A DNA stretch of 64,000 nucleotides from positions 8,631,501 to 8,695,500 of the forward strand of contig JAYKKT010000080.1 in NCBI GenBank assembly GCA_036023115.1, given 5' to 3'. Made by a program: the position numbers and the translations under genes. Shown here piece after piece: positions 22,324 through 35,246 of the stretch (within the stretch, counting starts at the first letter, position 1; each line of letters opens with the position of its first letter). The notes under the pieces were generated by a model, which was not told where the DNA came from, made no database searches, and saw only the letters and a program-made list of their open reading frames with translations. The stretch comes from Brasenia schreberi (lineage: Eukaryota > Streptophyta > Magnoliopsida > Nymphaeales > Cabombaceae).

Positions 22324-25300
22324 CTACAACAACAACAAGTAAGCCTTTTCCCATACTAGACGGGGTCGGCTACATAGATTTTTTATTTCCACAGATCCCT
22401 ATCGTGTGCCATGTTAGCATTTAACTCACAATAAGCTAGATCATTCTTTATTGTTTCTTTCCAACACTTTTGTGGTCGTCCTCTATCTCTTTTAATACAT
22501 TCCAAATTTAGTTTTTCATACCTTCTTAAAGGTTTTTCTTTTGATCTTCTTTCTATCTTAAACGATATTCTCTCATTTTATCCTCTATTGGTGGCACTCC
22601 TAATTTGTTTCTAATAACCTCATTATGTATACGGTCTTTTCTTGTATGACCACTCATCCATCTCAACATCTTCATTTCTGTCACAAACATCTTTTGTACA
22701 TGTTGATGATTAATTGCCCAACACTAGAACCATAAAACATGGCAGGCCTAATTGCTACTCTATAATATTTAGCTTTTAACTTTAATGGTATCTTCTTATC
22801 ACAAAGAATATCTAACGCTCCTCTCCATTTTAACCAAACAACATTAATTCTATGCGTAACATCTCTATCAATTCTTCCATCACTCTGAAAAATTGACCCT
22901 AGGTATTTAAAACATTCCTTTTGGGGGATGCAATGTGTGCCAATTTTAATTTCTATGTTCTCTGAGATAACAAAATGATCAAACTTACATTCCATATATT
23001 TTGTCTTTGTTCTACTAAGTTGGAGGCCTTTGCTTTCTAATGTTTCTCTCCATAGTTCTAATTTTCTATTAACTTTTTCCTTAGACTCCTCCACTAATAC
23101 AATGTCATCTGTAAATAACATACACCAAGGTACTTCATCTTGAATATGTTTTGTTAACTCATTAATAACCACTATAAATAAGTATGGACTTAAAGTTGAT
23201 CCTTGATGTAACCCAATATTAACTTCAAAGAAGACTGTTATTCTTTCATGAGTCCTCACATATGTTTTTACACCATCATGCATGTCTCTTATAAGGTTAA
23301 TGCATATCAATGGGATACCTCTTTTTTCCAAAGTTCTCCAAAGAACCTCCCTCGGTATGCTATCATAAGCTTTTTCTAGATCAATAAATATCATGTGAAA
23401 GCTCTTTTTTTTTTTCTCTAAAATGTTTCATAAGACGTCTGAAAAGGTGAATCACTTCAATAGTAGATCTGCCTAGCATGAATCCAAATTAGTTCTCTGT
23501 TATACTTTATACTTGTCTTAACCTACATTCGATAATTCTTTCCCATAATTTCATAGTATGGCTCATTAACTTGATACCTCGATAATTCGCACAATTTTGA
23601 ATGTCTCCCTTGTTCTTATATATGGGTATAAGTGTACTCACTCTCCATTCCTTGAGCATCTTTTAGTTTCTCCATATTTCATTAAATAGTCTTGTGAGCC
23701 AAGTGTTTCCTATTTCTCCTGTTTTATCCAAACTTCTATAGTAATATTATCTGGTCCTACTGATTTACTACCCTTCATATGTTTAAGAACCTCTTTGACT
23801 TCATTCTTTTGAATACGTCGGTAGAAATTGTGTTTTATATACTTTTCTGATTTGGCTAACTCTCTTAAGCTAATACTAACATCTTTATTTTCATTAAAAA
23901 GCTTATAAAAAAAGTTTTTTCATTTATTTTTTATATCATCATTTGCCACTAGAATTTCTTCATCCTCGTCCTTGATACATCTAACATAATTAAGATCTTT
24001 AGTTTTCTTATCTCTAGTCCTAGCTATCCTAAAAATATCTATTTCACCCTCTTTTGAGTTGAGTTTTTTATATAAATCCTCTCAAATTTTTGCTTTTGAT
24101 TCACTCACGGCCTTTTTCGCTTCCTTCTTTGTTTTTTTATAAGCCTCTAAAGTTTCACAAGTTTTCTTAAAATAATGTAATTTGTAACATGCCCTCTTTG
24201 CCTTGATTTTATTTCGCACTACTTCACTCCATCACCAAGCTTCTTTTTGTGCCGGTACACCTCTCTTAGATACACCTAACACATCTTTCGCCACTTTCCT
24301 AATATGTATAGCCATATTATTCCACATATCACAGGGTGTACCAACATAATGCCAAACATCTCCTTTAAGGACTTTATGTTTAAATATATCTTCTTTCTCG
24401 CTTTTGAGGTTCCACCATTTAGTCTGAATAGCTCGATGTACTCTTTTCTTCTTTGTCTATTTTTTATTTATAAATCAATAACTAAAAGTCGATGTTGGGT
24501 GATTAAGCTTTCTTCTTGAATTACCTTGCAATCTTTACAACATGCTCTATCTTTTTTTCTACAAATAAAGTAATTGATTTGTGTTTGTGATAAGCCATTC
24601 TTATAAGTAATTAAATGTTCATCTTGTTTTTTGAAGATTATATTAACTATAAAGAGATCAAATGCCATAACAAAATTTTAAATCTCCCTACCTTCCTCAT
24701 TTAGATCCCCAAAACCAAAGTTTTCATGAATACCTTGATGTCCTAATGTCTCTTTACCGACATTTCCATTTAAGTCTCCTCTTAAACAAATCATCTCCCT
24801 TTGTAGAATCCTTTGAATCGCCTTATCTAACTCTTCCCTAAAAGTTGTTTTTATACTATCTTCGAGTCCTACTTGGGGTGTGTAAGCACAAACTATATTC
24901 AAAACCTCTACTCCTAACACTAATTTCAACGTAATGTTTCGGTCATCATATCGTTGTATGTCTACTACACTATCCTTTAAATCTTTATTTATGATAATAC
25001 AAACTCCGTTTTGAGCATTTTTCTTACCTGAGTAACATAATTTAAAACCTTTATAATCTATGTCTTTTACTTTTTCTCTAACTCATTTTGTCTCTTGTAA
25101 ACATAGAATATGAATCTTTCTTCAAATCATAGTATCTACCACATCGATTAGCTTACCGAATAATGTTTCGATATTTTAAGAACCAATCCAAATTTTATTA
25201 TGTAGGACTAACTTCCTTACCCTTCGTATTCGTCAATATTGAAAATGCGGAGACATTCTCTGGAATTTATTCACTACATTCGAGCGAAAATATAGTGACC

Positions 25301-25488
25301 CTTGTTTACTTATCATTGCATTCGGGTTCTCCAGCACGTCGCTAGGTAGGGACGTCCTAAAACAATACTCATAATTTGTGATATTCATTGTATAAAAATC
25401 CGAAAAAGTTTTAAGCTGACGATCGAAAGCCTATCACAACCCTCCTCATTTATTCGGGCTTGAGACCGAAAATGCAAGGATAATCTCT
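22324..25488 (-). mobile_element. RTE-clade LINE, copy D, essentially full length
   Basis: At 3165 bp this is the longest copy here. Minus-strand order from 25488: a 5' UTR with the family start CCTTGCATTTTCGG, endonuclease (about 25150-24470, with QVGLEDSIKT and GDLNGNVGKE), connector, RT (about 23900-22700), and the family 3' end with a CAA-repeat tail at 22325-22334. The RT frame 23394-22681 is open and has [20 protein letters not shown] and FTDD (the FADD box with Ala to Thr). Target-site duplication copies are TACAAGGATGA (22313-22323) and TACAAGGGTAGA (25489-25500). Stops elsewhere, such as TGA at 24234-24232 and TAA near 24470, show it is defective. Confidence 0.9.
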
Positions 25489-25779
25489 TACAAGGGTAGA
25501 GTTAAATCTATAAATTTTTTATTTTTGTTTCTATTTTTGTTTTCGCTACGACTTGATTATGATTTATTTTGGATGTATGTGTACGGTTCGTTCCGACCTG
25601 TCCAACGTCGGTCTCGACGGAATGGGAGGAAGGCGGTGAACATCTCAAACGATGCCTCAAATCCTACGGCGTCCTTCACCTCTTATAATGTTTCAGAAAT
25701 TAAATAAGCGGTTTGAACTGGACTCGTGCATCTTGTTTTCTCGGTTAGTTTTTTTTAACGAGTCATAACGCAGTTAAAT

Positions 25780-25817
25780 ATGGGAAAAAGCTTAGTAGTA
25801 GTAGTTGTTGTTGTTGT
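25780..25817 (+). mobile_element. 38-bp RTE tail micro-insertion
   Basis: It consists of ATGGGAAAAAGCTTAG, the last bases of the RTE 3' end, followed by (TAG)n and (TTG)n. It is bounded by ATAACGCAGTTAAAT (25765-25779) and ATGACGCAGTTAAAT (25818-25832), a 15-bp duplication with one mismatch. This is an extreme 5' truncation of the family seen at 47590-47659. Confidence 0.88.
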
Positions 25818-25832
25818 ATGACGCAGTTAAAT

Positions 25833-28149
25833 CCTAAATGAATAGGCGATAAATTTTTCGCCGTCGTGTTAGTGTCCCAATTCTTGTTGTGTCTCAAATC
25901 GCTAGCTTTCGGATCTTCAAACGATTCTATTTCAGTTTTGCTCAAAATATTACAATTCCTGTTTCATAGTTCTTCTCAGTTCTTGATCCATTCTCTCTCT
26001 TTTGTGGTTCTCCTCTATCAAGGGCGACCAATAACCGGCCACTAAGTATCCTCTTTCTTTGTTTCGCTAGTTGTTGTTGTGACGTTCAGTGGTTGATCGC
26101 TCTGCCAGAGCGAGTGTAAGAGCCAATGGGTAATGTTGCTGCACGGCGGAAGGTGGAAGGGCCGGCTGCTCGCCAAACACTTCCCCTCCTCTCTTGCTGT
26201 TTTCTTCTCTCCGTTGTGGATCCAGCTCCCTTGCCACTTAATTGTAGCAGAAAAGTTAGGCAAAACTGGACTTTACGGAGTCTGGTTCCCGTTTAACGCA
26301 AACAGTAAATTAATATTTGGGAATATCGTGGTTCCTCGTTCAAAAAAAGAGAAATGGAAGTCCCCGATGCTGAGTGCCGACTATTTTTTTTCTAGGAAAA
26401 ACATATTTCTTGAGAAACAACATGATGCTCCATCGAATGGTATTCCCAAACCTCTTTGCTTCACGGTTTTCACGATCTCTATTTGTGCTTCATTTCTTAC
26501 ATTGGTGTGTGTGTGGCCTCTCATGCACGGGTACGATAGTTAAGGCTGCGTACCCGTACCGATACGTGTTTCGGTATCCATATAGGTCGACCTGATCCAC
26601 ATTCCAAAATAAGGGTTGTAAACCCCTTAATTTCTAAACCCATTCAAGATTCGGTTTTGTGCCTGGATGCAGTGTTCTCTCTGGCACACTGCGCTATCAC
26701 TGGCGGGCGACGGGTGACCATTCACCTGTGGGATCACCGCCAAGGTAATGATCATCTGGAGATTTTGAAGGCTGTCACTTCTCTCTGTCTGAGTTTTTAG
26801 GTGAGGAATCATCCATTAATCCTGATGTTTAGATGTACACAATCATGCTAGATTGATCGTGTTTTTAATGTACACTTCATTGAGTTTTGAGGCCGGTCAT
26901 TGATTAAACATGGTTGAATTCCCAGTGAACAACTGAACACTACATTGGTCATGAATTCTCACTGGACTTCAGGGCATCCCATTCGGCACTCGTGAGATTC
27001 CAATTCTCAGGCACCATGAGTAATTGAGAATTGTAGATATGAAAATTTCACTCCAAGCCTATGTAGAGGCTTGAAATAAACTCTTCAAAACTACTTCGTT
27101 GCACGAGCGTACCAACTAGTTTTAAAAAACTAGCAAAAGTTTTAAATCTGACTTTGGCGATTGTGGCTAAGCGAAATATTTTCACTTTAGGCCTTTTTGA
27201 ATCGATGTTCAAGAGTCAGCCTAAGCGCTTTGAGGATTTGTAGGTGAGATTTCAAATTCACTTCAAAAGAAACCCGAGAAAATGTGAACCAACTTATGCA
27301 CCAAGTGTTTTTGGAAGATAAGTCTTCGTCAAGTTATGAAAAACAGAAACTGGTTCTGTTTAGAGCTTGATTTCTGATTTTATTTCAGTATCTTACAAAT
27401 TTCTAAAAATCATGAAAATTTAATAGTGATCAAATACCTCTATGAAGCTTCCAAAACTATTTTTGTCTTATTTTTGGGGGCTATGGTGATCCAAAATTAA
27501 ATCGAAGAAGTATCCTTTCTTAGACACTTAGAACTATTCTATCCCAGAAATATAAAGACCCAAAGAAATGCCTGTATCTCGGTGGACATGAATCAAATTT
27601 CACTAAATTTGAAAAACTACAGACAGAGTTATGAGATGATTACCTAGGCTTTGTTGTAGGAAAACAATTTTGATAGAAATATTTCTAGATTTTTCTTGAA
27701 CTTATGCACCTTTTATTACATAGTTGCACTGCCCTAAAATTCTTGAAAATTTTATTATAAGTGGCTTGTATATGTAGATAAAGCGTGCCAAATTTCAAGT
27801 TGATCAAAGCAATGATTTATGAATAAAAAATAAAATAATCAATGTATGCAGGAATGCTAAAATCAGATTTTCTAGTTTTTTACAACATACGTGATGCAAA
27901 TTAACCCGAATTTAAATTGCATCAACACAACATCCCAAAGTAAATTGCTGAAGGAAAATGAATGAAAATATATAGATTAGCTTAAGAATAGAGGAGATTA
28001 GGAGTTATAGGATTTTTATAACATATAGAGAGGTAGAATCAAGAACACAAACAATTAGAGTGTATAAACAAGAATCGAAAATTACAGCAAATCTACTTCT
28101 TATTATATCATGGGGGGAGACAAAGCTCCATTAATACAACCCCTTTTAA
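25833..28149. other. no gene recognised
   Basis: The longest open frames (26133-26543 and neighbours) resemble no family I know. From about 27000 to 28100 the sequence has the look of retrotransposon-flanking noncoding DNA (short A/T-rich blocks, few open frames), but no LTR pair or pol motif was seen. Confidence 0.4.
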
Positions 28150-28460
28150 ATTGAATGTTAAGAAGAGAATAAAGAGGAATAATGGATGAAGAATACTTAC
28201 TTGATTACCTCCAAGAATCGGCTTACAAATGAAGCACACGACCCTCACCTTCTCCTTTCTTTTCTCTCTTCTTTTCTCACTCTTACTCTCTAATCTTGCA
28301 ACACTTGCCTACCTTTCTACACACACTCTCTCTCTCTCCACTCTTCCCTAGAGGAGACTCATGAAATGCCTCAGCCAAGGATGCCAAGATGACCACTCAA
28401 TACTTAAGATGCTGGAAATCATCTCCCTTGGCCTCTATTTATAGGCCAAGGGGGGGCCTT
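28150..28460 (-). promoter_or_regulatory. candidate LTR promoter and leader (minus strand)
   Basis: On the minus strand CCTATAAATAGAGGCC (about 28446-28431) is a strong TATA box. It is followed by purine-rich leader sequence with long GA/AAG runs and, near 28198, a TAAGTATTC donor-like site. This layout resembles the promoter and R region of a plant Ty3/gypsy-type LTR. No partner LTR, primer site or gag-pol was found nearby, so a solo or partial LTR is only a guess. Confidence 0.35.
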
Positions 28461-30745
28461 CTCTAGATGGTTCTTTGGGGCGGGTGCTCCATGGACCAAA
28501 GTCCAACCCATAACTTGGTCTTCACATGGCCTTGTGGTCCCATTTGGTAAAGGCTAGACCAACCAATGCATCTCCAAGTGGGCCGGTTAGGTCTTGGCTC
28601 GAGCCACCTTGGAGCTCCATCGCCTAGGCTAGGATGGGTATACTCAATGAAGAAGACAGGCTAATTGAGATGGGTTCGGTTAAGGCTAGGTAATGGGGAT
28701 TTCAATTGTAGTTTAGCCAAAGAATGTAGGGTGAATATGGCTAAGGTGAGTCCAATTCGGTCTAGTTTAGGCCACTTGGTTAGAGCTAGACCATGAATCA
28801 TGGTTAGCCTAGGCGAATTGAGTCTAGGCTTTGATCAAATTCAATTTGGTTAGGTTGGTGAGGCTATCCTCTTGGCTTGGTCTTTGATGGGGCCCTACCT
28901 TGACTTGATTTGATCCACTTCCTTGATCCGTATCTTGATCTACACAACCTTGATCTTGGCTTGATGTGGGCTTTGCTCAACCGTCGCCTTGATCTTTGCT
29001 CCCATCTTGATTTGTTTCTATCCTCTGGGCTTCATCCCTTCAGCTTTCTCCATTGGTCTGGCTAGGTGCCCTTCTTCATGGGTCCTTGGCTAGGTTTGAC
29101 CTTGAATCATCGGCCTTGCTTTTGCCAATTTGTCTTTATCTCATTCTTTACTCTCACTTGGATTTGGTTCGCAGCTTTATCCTTGAATCAGACTTGAATT
29201 CGGCGCTTGATTTCAGATTAATGGTTTCAAATATTTTTTTTAATTATTTAAAACTATTTTACTTGAAATTATATTTGAAAATATTGAGTTTTGTCAAAAT
29301 CTTCAAATATTATTGAAAACAACTGAGTTCCATTCCCAGTGTTTGTTTGTATGGGCGACCTGCTTTCGTCCCGTGTGTCGGTCTATAACCACTTTGACCA
29401 TTTAACCCTTTTCATGGGTGTAGGGTGTCAAACCACTTTAACCACTTCAACGAGTGTAGGGTATCGAACCACTTTAACCACTTTAATAGGTGTAGGGCAT
29501 CAAACCACTTTAACCCTAGGTATCAAGTCCCATAATGAGACTATTCTAAACCAGACGAATTTCTGAGGTCTGATTTGAATTTAATTTGATTTTAAGAGAG
29601 TTTTGATAAACTTGATATTTAGCAAGCATTTTTGGGTTTGGTTCCCAATGTCTCATTTCTATTTGTTTCTTTGAAGAAAATTGTTTGAAACCATCATTTC
29701 TTTAGATGAAATCATTTGAACAGGTAGAATGCTGTCACTTTGGGCTTGACGGCAAAGCAGTCATTTTTTTGGCTCCTTGTCAAAATTTGATTTTTCTGAG
29801 AGGGGTGCCATTTATCATCATTTTGAGGCTGCCACAAAATTTTGGTACAGAAATGAGTTCTTTTAAGGTGTCTTTATTTAAAAACCTTAAAAGACCCAAA
29901 ATCATGATTTTTTTCTAAAAGGCAAAATCTCTAAAAGATCAAATTATTTTGGAAAACTTTTGGGTGTTTACAAGAATCCATTTGATTTGAGTGATGTGAC
30001 TCACAAAAGAGTTCACTGGTAAGTGCTAAGTTTTTCTTCTTTTTCTCTTTATATTTGTTGCATTAAGAAATATTTTGTATTTTGTATTACTCATTAATTA
30101 GCATTACTGGATACTATGTGTATGTGGGTGTATGTGCACTTTGCTTTAGCCTTTTTCATTTTCATACTATATTGTGTTTTTTAGATGCCTGATACTATTT
30201 TTTAGAATTTTGATATCAAAGTTATATGTATAAAGTTGAAAATGTTATTGAATAAAACTTTCTTGTTTTGATATGATATACTTGTAGTTGGTATTTCACT
30301 TATAGTTAGTTGTGTAAATTTATCCTTTTATTATATTTTTTATAGTGGCATACCTATACCTTAGTTTCTTTTTGAAACCACACACCTCGTACCTGTATCC
30401 ATGCAATGTATCGAAGATGCTTATCAATGCTTTAGGTCATATAGAGATGACAACAAATGTTGTTATAAGATGAAAGTGAAAAATTATTTTTCTTTAGACA
30501 ACAAATCAATGTGAAGTAGTGATACATGCCTTATATAAGCACCATGATGTAGAAGTTTTCTGTTTGAAATTTCTTTAGAATTGAATATAAACCTTGGGTC
30601 TTTATGTCAAAAAGCTGCAAAAAATGGTCTCTTCTTATGTGAAAATAGAGATAAGGCATGGATGGGTGTTTTTTGAAGAACATCACCCCAACCATGCATT
30701 AGATTCACGGACCAGGAAATTCAGAATTATTTCAAAATTCAAACA
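28461..30745. other. no gene recognised; degenerate repeats
   Basis: The part at 28500-28900 is made of imperfect TTAGGCTA/GGTTAGG-like words. A clear 36-bp tandem repeat lies at 29418-29525. Beyond that it is AT-rich and without recognisable coding sequence; frames at 29053-29316 and 29706-29918 have no known domain. Confidence 0.45.
29418..29525. repeat. 36-bp tandem repeat, three copies
   Basis: The unit begins GTGTAGGG(T/C) and continues AACCACTTTAACC. Copies start at 29418, 29454 and 29490, with a degenerate extra half-copy upstream from about 29388. The unit is a multiple of three and stays open in one frame, but no protein family was recognised. Confidence 0.85.
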
Positions 30746-31795
30746 TTACAACAAACAAACAACAACTAAGCCTTTTCCCATACTAGATGGGGTGGGCTAC
30801 ATGGATTCTTTGTTTCTATAGAGCTCGATCATATGCCATGCTAACCGTTGATTCAACATAAGCTAAATCATGCTTTGTTATTTTCTTCAACACTTTTATA
30901 GTCTTTCTCTTCTCCTTTTAACATTTTCACAACTTAGTTTCTCATACTTTCTTACCAGAGCTTCTTTCGGTCATTTTTCTACATCACTAAAGCATCTTAA
31001 ATGATTTTTTGTTATTTTTGTCATTTATTGGTGCCACTCTCAATTTGTTTCTAACAACCTCATTACGTATACAAACTTTTCTTGTGTGACCACTCAACCA
31101 TCTCATAATTAACTACTCAACACTCATAATCATAAATTATTGTGGGTTGAATTGTTGCTCTATACTATTTACCTTTTAAAGTAAAATACATGATGCACCT
31201 CTTCATTTTAACCAATCTACATTAATTCTATGTATAACATCTTTATCAATTTTTCTATAACTTTTAAAAATTGACCTTAGATATTTTAAACTTTCCTTAT
31301 AAGGGATACAATGTGTGTGAATCTATGTCATTTGCAGTTACTAAATGATCAAGCTTGCATTTCATATATTCTATTTTTCTTCTATCACGTCGCAAGTCTT
31401 TTCTTTCTAATGTTTCTCTCCATAATTCCAATTTCTTATTAACTTTTTTTTTAGATTCATCTACTAATACAATGTCATATGCAAATCACATAAACTAAGG
31501 AACTTAATCTTGGATATGTTTTGTTTGCTTGCCAATGACATACAAATAAATATGGACTTAAAGTTGATCCTTGATGTAATCCAATATTAACATCAAAGAA
31601 ATCTGTCATTCCTTCAAAGATCCTAACATATGTTTGTGCACTATCATACATATCTTTTATAAGATTGTTGTATGTCAAATGAGTCACTCACTTTTCTAAA
31701 GTTCTTTAAAGAACATCTCTTGGTATCTTATTGTAAGGTTTTTTAGATTAATAAATGTTCTTTTTTGCTTTGAAATGTTTTATAAGACGTCTTAC
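30746..31795 (-). mobile_element. RTE-clade LINE, copy E, 5'-truncated and strongly diverged
   Basis: The tail of CAA/ACAA repeats at about 30750-30768 is followed by the family end CTAAGCCTTTTCCCATACTAG. RT sequence in reverse is recognisable up to about 31795 ([33 protein letters not shown] at 31475-31687). It has many more differences from D and F than A or B do, so it is the oldest or fastest-decaying copy. It breaks off in the segment before DLEKAYD. Confidence 0.85.
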
Positions 31796-31819
31796 TTAAT
31801 AGACAAATAACTTTAATAT

Positions 31820-32165
31820 TGTTCATCAAACACAAAAATGACTCGGCAATAATAGAAGAAATTTGTACATAAAAGATGAAAGGGGTGCAGTCGGCTGCCT
31901 TGATGATGCTGCCCTCTATTCACTTTCTTTTTGTCTCTACTAAAAACTCTAACTGCTGATAGGGTTTTCACCCCTTTAAATATCAACATTACAAAGTCTA
32001 ATTTACCTATTTGCCATTAATGAGATTTATTTAAAGTTACCTTTAAAAACGTACTTAAGATGTATAAAACAGAAATTTAAAAGCTAAGAATCTGGATTAG
32101 TTCTGCAAGCAATCTGCAACCATCTTCTGATGTTGTCGATTATCTTATGAGTTTGAACACTCCCC
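31820..32165 (-). repeat. 3' LTR of copia element G
   Basis: It lies just beyond the minus-strand polypurine tract (CTTGAGGGGGAG, about 32172-32160) and matches the LTR of element M. Its far end near 31820, close to RTE E, is not sharply defined. Confidence 0.7.
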
Positions 32166-32166
32166 C

Positions 32167-34845
32167 TCAAGTTGGGTGAAAGATAGATATTACACCCAAC
32201 TTGCTACATAGCCTGAGCAATAGACTCCTATTAAGAGCTTTAGTTAGCATGTCTGTACATGGACTATCTGACTTCACATGTTCCAGCCAAAATTCTTTAA
32301 TATATACGCTATCCCGTATAAAGTGACAATCTATTTCAATATATTTTGTTCTCTTGTGAACCAGATTTGAAGTTATTTGTATTGCTGCTTTACTATCATA
32401 AAATATAGGAATAAAATTCTCTACAAATAAACCGATTTTCATTAGTAGAGAATGCAACTGCTTCCCTTCACATATTCCCTATGCAATTATTCTATATTCT
32501 GCCTCAGTTGTCGACCTGACTACAACTGACTGCTTCTTACTCTTTCATGATACTATGTTGCCTCCAACTAGAGTTATATATTCTGTAGTTGATTTTTTAT
32601 CTTCTATAAAAGCTGCCCAATCAACATCTATATAAATTTCAAGTCCAAAGTATACTTTACGTTGTGAGATAGAAATACCATCCTTAGACCGTAAGCAACT
32701 TCAATTCCCACAAAATATCGAAGTTTTGCCAAGTCTTTTGTCTGAAAATGATTGAAGAGGAATTGATTTAAGTTTCTTTTGAATGCTATGGGATGATCAT
32801 TTCTGTGTGATGACGATGTCATCAACATATATAACTAGATAAATACATCCTTTGAATAATGGTGGTAGAACAACGAATGATCTCGGCTTCACCACGAGTC
32901 ATACCAAATTGTTGCACCCAAGTATGAAGCGACCAAACCAAGCTTCGTGGAGAGATTGTTTGAGGCCATAGCAGAGATTTTCGTAAATGACACACATGTC
33001 CGTAACACTCCCCCGAGCAATCAAAGCTTCACGGCGGTTGCTCCATATAGACTTCTTCTATAGCTCACCATGAAGAAAAGTATTTCTTAATATCTAGTCA
33101 GAAGGGGGCTAATGATGGATGTCATCCATGGATAAAAAAAGATGAACAAATGCTACTTTGGCAACAAGAGAGAATGTATCACTGCATAGTTAAGACAAAA
33201 CTTGATTCTGAGTATAGCCTTAGCAACCTAAATAGTGTTTTAAGGCGATCAATGTAACCATCCGGGACCCACTTGCCGTGTAAATCCACCGACAACCAAT
33301 AATGGATTTGTGTTTGGAAGAAGACCGACGGCGATCCCAAGTACCCATTGGCTCAAGTGGCCTGACATTCCTGCAAATCATTGCTTGTCTCCCTGATTTG
33401 AGACCAAGAGCTTCACCTATATTCTTAAGGAGAGGCATAGGAATCCAAAAAGCAGGATACGAGGAATGCATAACTCAGGGTGAAGATAATGGTAGCTCAA
33501 GCGCATAAATGGTAAGAAAAGGGTAACATAGTGAGGAGAATGGTTACAGTAAGAACGAATACCTTTGTGCATAGCAATATAGGGCTTATCGACCCACTCG
33601 GGAAGGTCCGAATGCTGGGAGATAACGTTGGAGTAGGATGTGAGTCATCACCAGGGGCTTCACCGGGGCCTCAAGAGCACAACCGCAGTTTGTCCGTAAG
33701 GTTGACTCCGCCGTGGGCGGCGATGTGATAAGTCAAGAACTGATGGTGGTGGAAGTATTAGTGTCGTGTCTATATGAAGGTGGTGTCGGGGTCTATATGA
33801 TAAGTTCGGATCAACTTCGACTCAAGAGGGGTAACGACAAGGAGGAATAGGCGCAAGACTTCAAAAATGTGGTTTTTTCGTAGGAGATCGAGTGGGACTC
33901 AAAGAGGATTGACTCGAAGAAAATAACATCGATAGAGACAAGAAATCACATATCTCTTGAGGTGAAAGAGAGACGGTAAATCACTATACCTTTGAGGTCA
34001 ACGAGAAAAGATCTATCTCAGAACGAGATATCTAAGGAAGACACACTTTGAAGGATCAAGGATGTGCAGTTTATCTTCAAGCCTCACGGAGTGTCATGAA
34101 CAAAACATGTAGGCCCAAAGACTTGAAGAGGTGGAAGAGGATGAAAAGGTTGTGTGGAGGAAAAACAATAGGGAGTTGAGGGAATTTTGTTTTGGAAAAC
34201 CACGATGACGATGGTATACGGTTGATGCAGGTGGCAAGCTAAAGTGAGAACCGCATCACCCTAAAATGCAGACTTTGCTTTAACACCGTGAATAAGGAGG
34301 TACTGGCCGTCTCTAATTAGGTATTTATTTTTTCTTTTCAAAGAACCCCCATTTTGTTGTGGGGTGTGAGCACAAGAGGATTAGTGAACAATTCTCTGAG
34401 AAGCCACAAAAGATTAGAAATCGTACGCAATGTCACTTACTTAAGGTATGAACAATAACTCCAAATTGAGTTTGGATTTGATAACAAAACTCAAGAAAAA
34501 CGGAGAATAACTTGGATCTATTTTTCATTAAAGCATAACCAAGTATTAATTTGAATAGTCATCCACAAAAATTACAAAGTATTTGATATCCTAATGTCGT
34601 AGATAACACGACAAGGTCCCGTATACATTCACAGGTGAATTATAGCAAAAGAGATTCAAAATTTCTATGCCACATACTCCGACTAGGAAAAGAAGCTCTA
34701 TGATGTTCAACCCTCTAACATACATCACACTCAATGAGTAAATCACTTGTGATTACAAAAGGAACTAACTCTCGAATTTTAAATGACCTAACCAACTATG
34801 CCAAATTCTTATCTCTTCTTCTGTAGTAGTGGCTGCTAATGCTCT
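32167..34845 (-). pseudogene. Ty1/copia element G: integrase, RT, RNase H remnants
   Basis: Minus-strand order from 34845: end of pre-integrase (IRIWHSWLGHLKFES), integrase (IFVDDYS near 34560, AHTPQQNGV near 34360, GDAVLTLA near 34230, FGPTCFVHD near 34105), RT (SIIGCRWIYT near 33290, EEVYMEQPP near 33050, AWFGRF, YVDDIVIT near 32815), and RNase H (32167-32457: FYDSKAAIQI, HKRTKYIEIDCHFIRD). There is no gag. Stops and frameshifts are spread along the whole length. RNase H and LTR are closest to element M. Confidence 0.82.
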
Positions 34846-34849
34846 TCTC

Positions 34850-35120
34850 TACATTGAAATGTGAGGTCTAGGGAGTATGTATCTTATATCTGTTTTTCTC
34901 TCACTTGTAATGTTTGCTCTATAAATAGAGCATCAATCAATAAACACATAAGCTGTCTTGCACAACCTTTTGAATTGTGATTTGATTTTCTCTTAACTCT
35001 TGACTCTTGTTGTATTCTTGACTTGAGACATCCATATTTGAATGCTTTTATATCTTGACGATTTCACCAACATATCGACATTTTACAACTTTGTCGATTC
35101 AACATTCAAGTATCGACAAA
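34850..35120 (+). repeat. 5' LTR of copia element H (approximate ends)
   Basis: It has a TATA box in GCTCTATAAATAGAGC near 34920 and ends shortly before the primer site at 35129. The segment around the TATA box (CTCTATAAATAG, then ATCAATAAA, then CTGTCTTGCACAAC) matches the LTR of element I, so H and I are one family. Confidence 0.65.
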
Positions 35121-35128
35121 TATTTACT

Positions 35129-35139
35129 TGGTATCAAAG
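35129..35139 (+). other. tRNA-iMet primer binding site of element H
   Basis: TGGTATCAAAG fits the plant copia consensus TGGTATCAGAG, complementary to the initiator tRNA 3' end, with one change. It lies about 10 bp after the LTR end. Confidence 0.8.
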
Positions 35140-35246
35140 TCTCATTTTGAAGAATTCTAGCACATCGGGAAGAGTGTGAAGATTGTAAAGTTCGTGAAAT
35201 TACTCCAAATTTGAGGTAATTTTAAGACCTTTGATTTTTGTCTAAA

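Larger units (their letters stand above)
16413..25598 (+). mobile_element. Ty1/copia retrotransposon K, decayed, holding RTE D
   Basis: Two LTRs in direct orientation (16413-17245, and 21691-22323 continued at about 25489-25598) enclose gag, protease, integrase, RT and RNase H remnants in that order, the copia arrangement. RTE D is inserted in the 3' LTR. No 5-bp target-site duplication is evident (AGTAC on the left has no clear partner), and no tRNA-Met primer site was recognised after the 5' LTR. All coding parts carry stops and frameshifts. Confidence 0.88.

Noticed and set aside
26042..26595. Cluster of open frames on both strands
   Set aside because: No recognisable motif, no splice or promoter context, and overlapping frames on both strands are typical of chance.
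29339..29566. Open frame across the 36-bp repeat as a repeat protein
   Set aside because: The repeat length is a multiple of three so the frame stays open by arithmetic; no known fold or start context.
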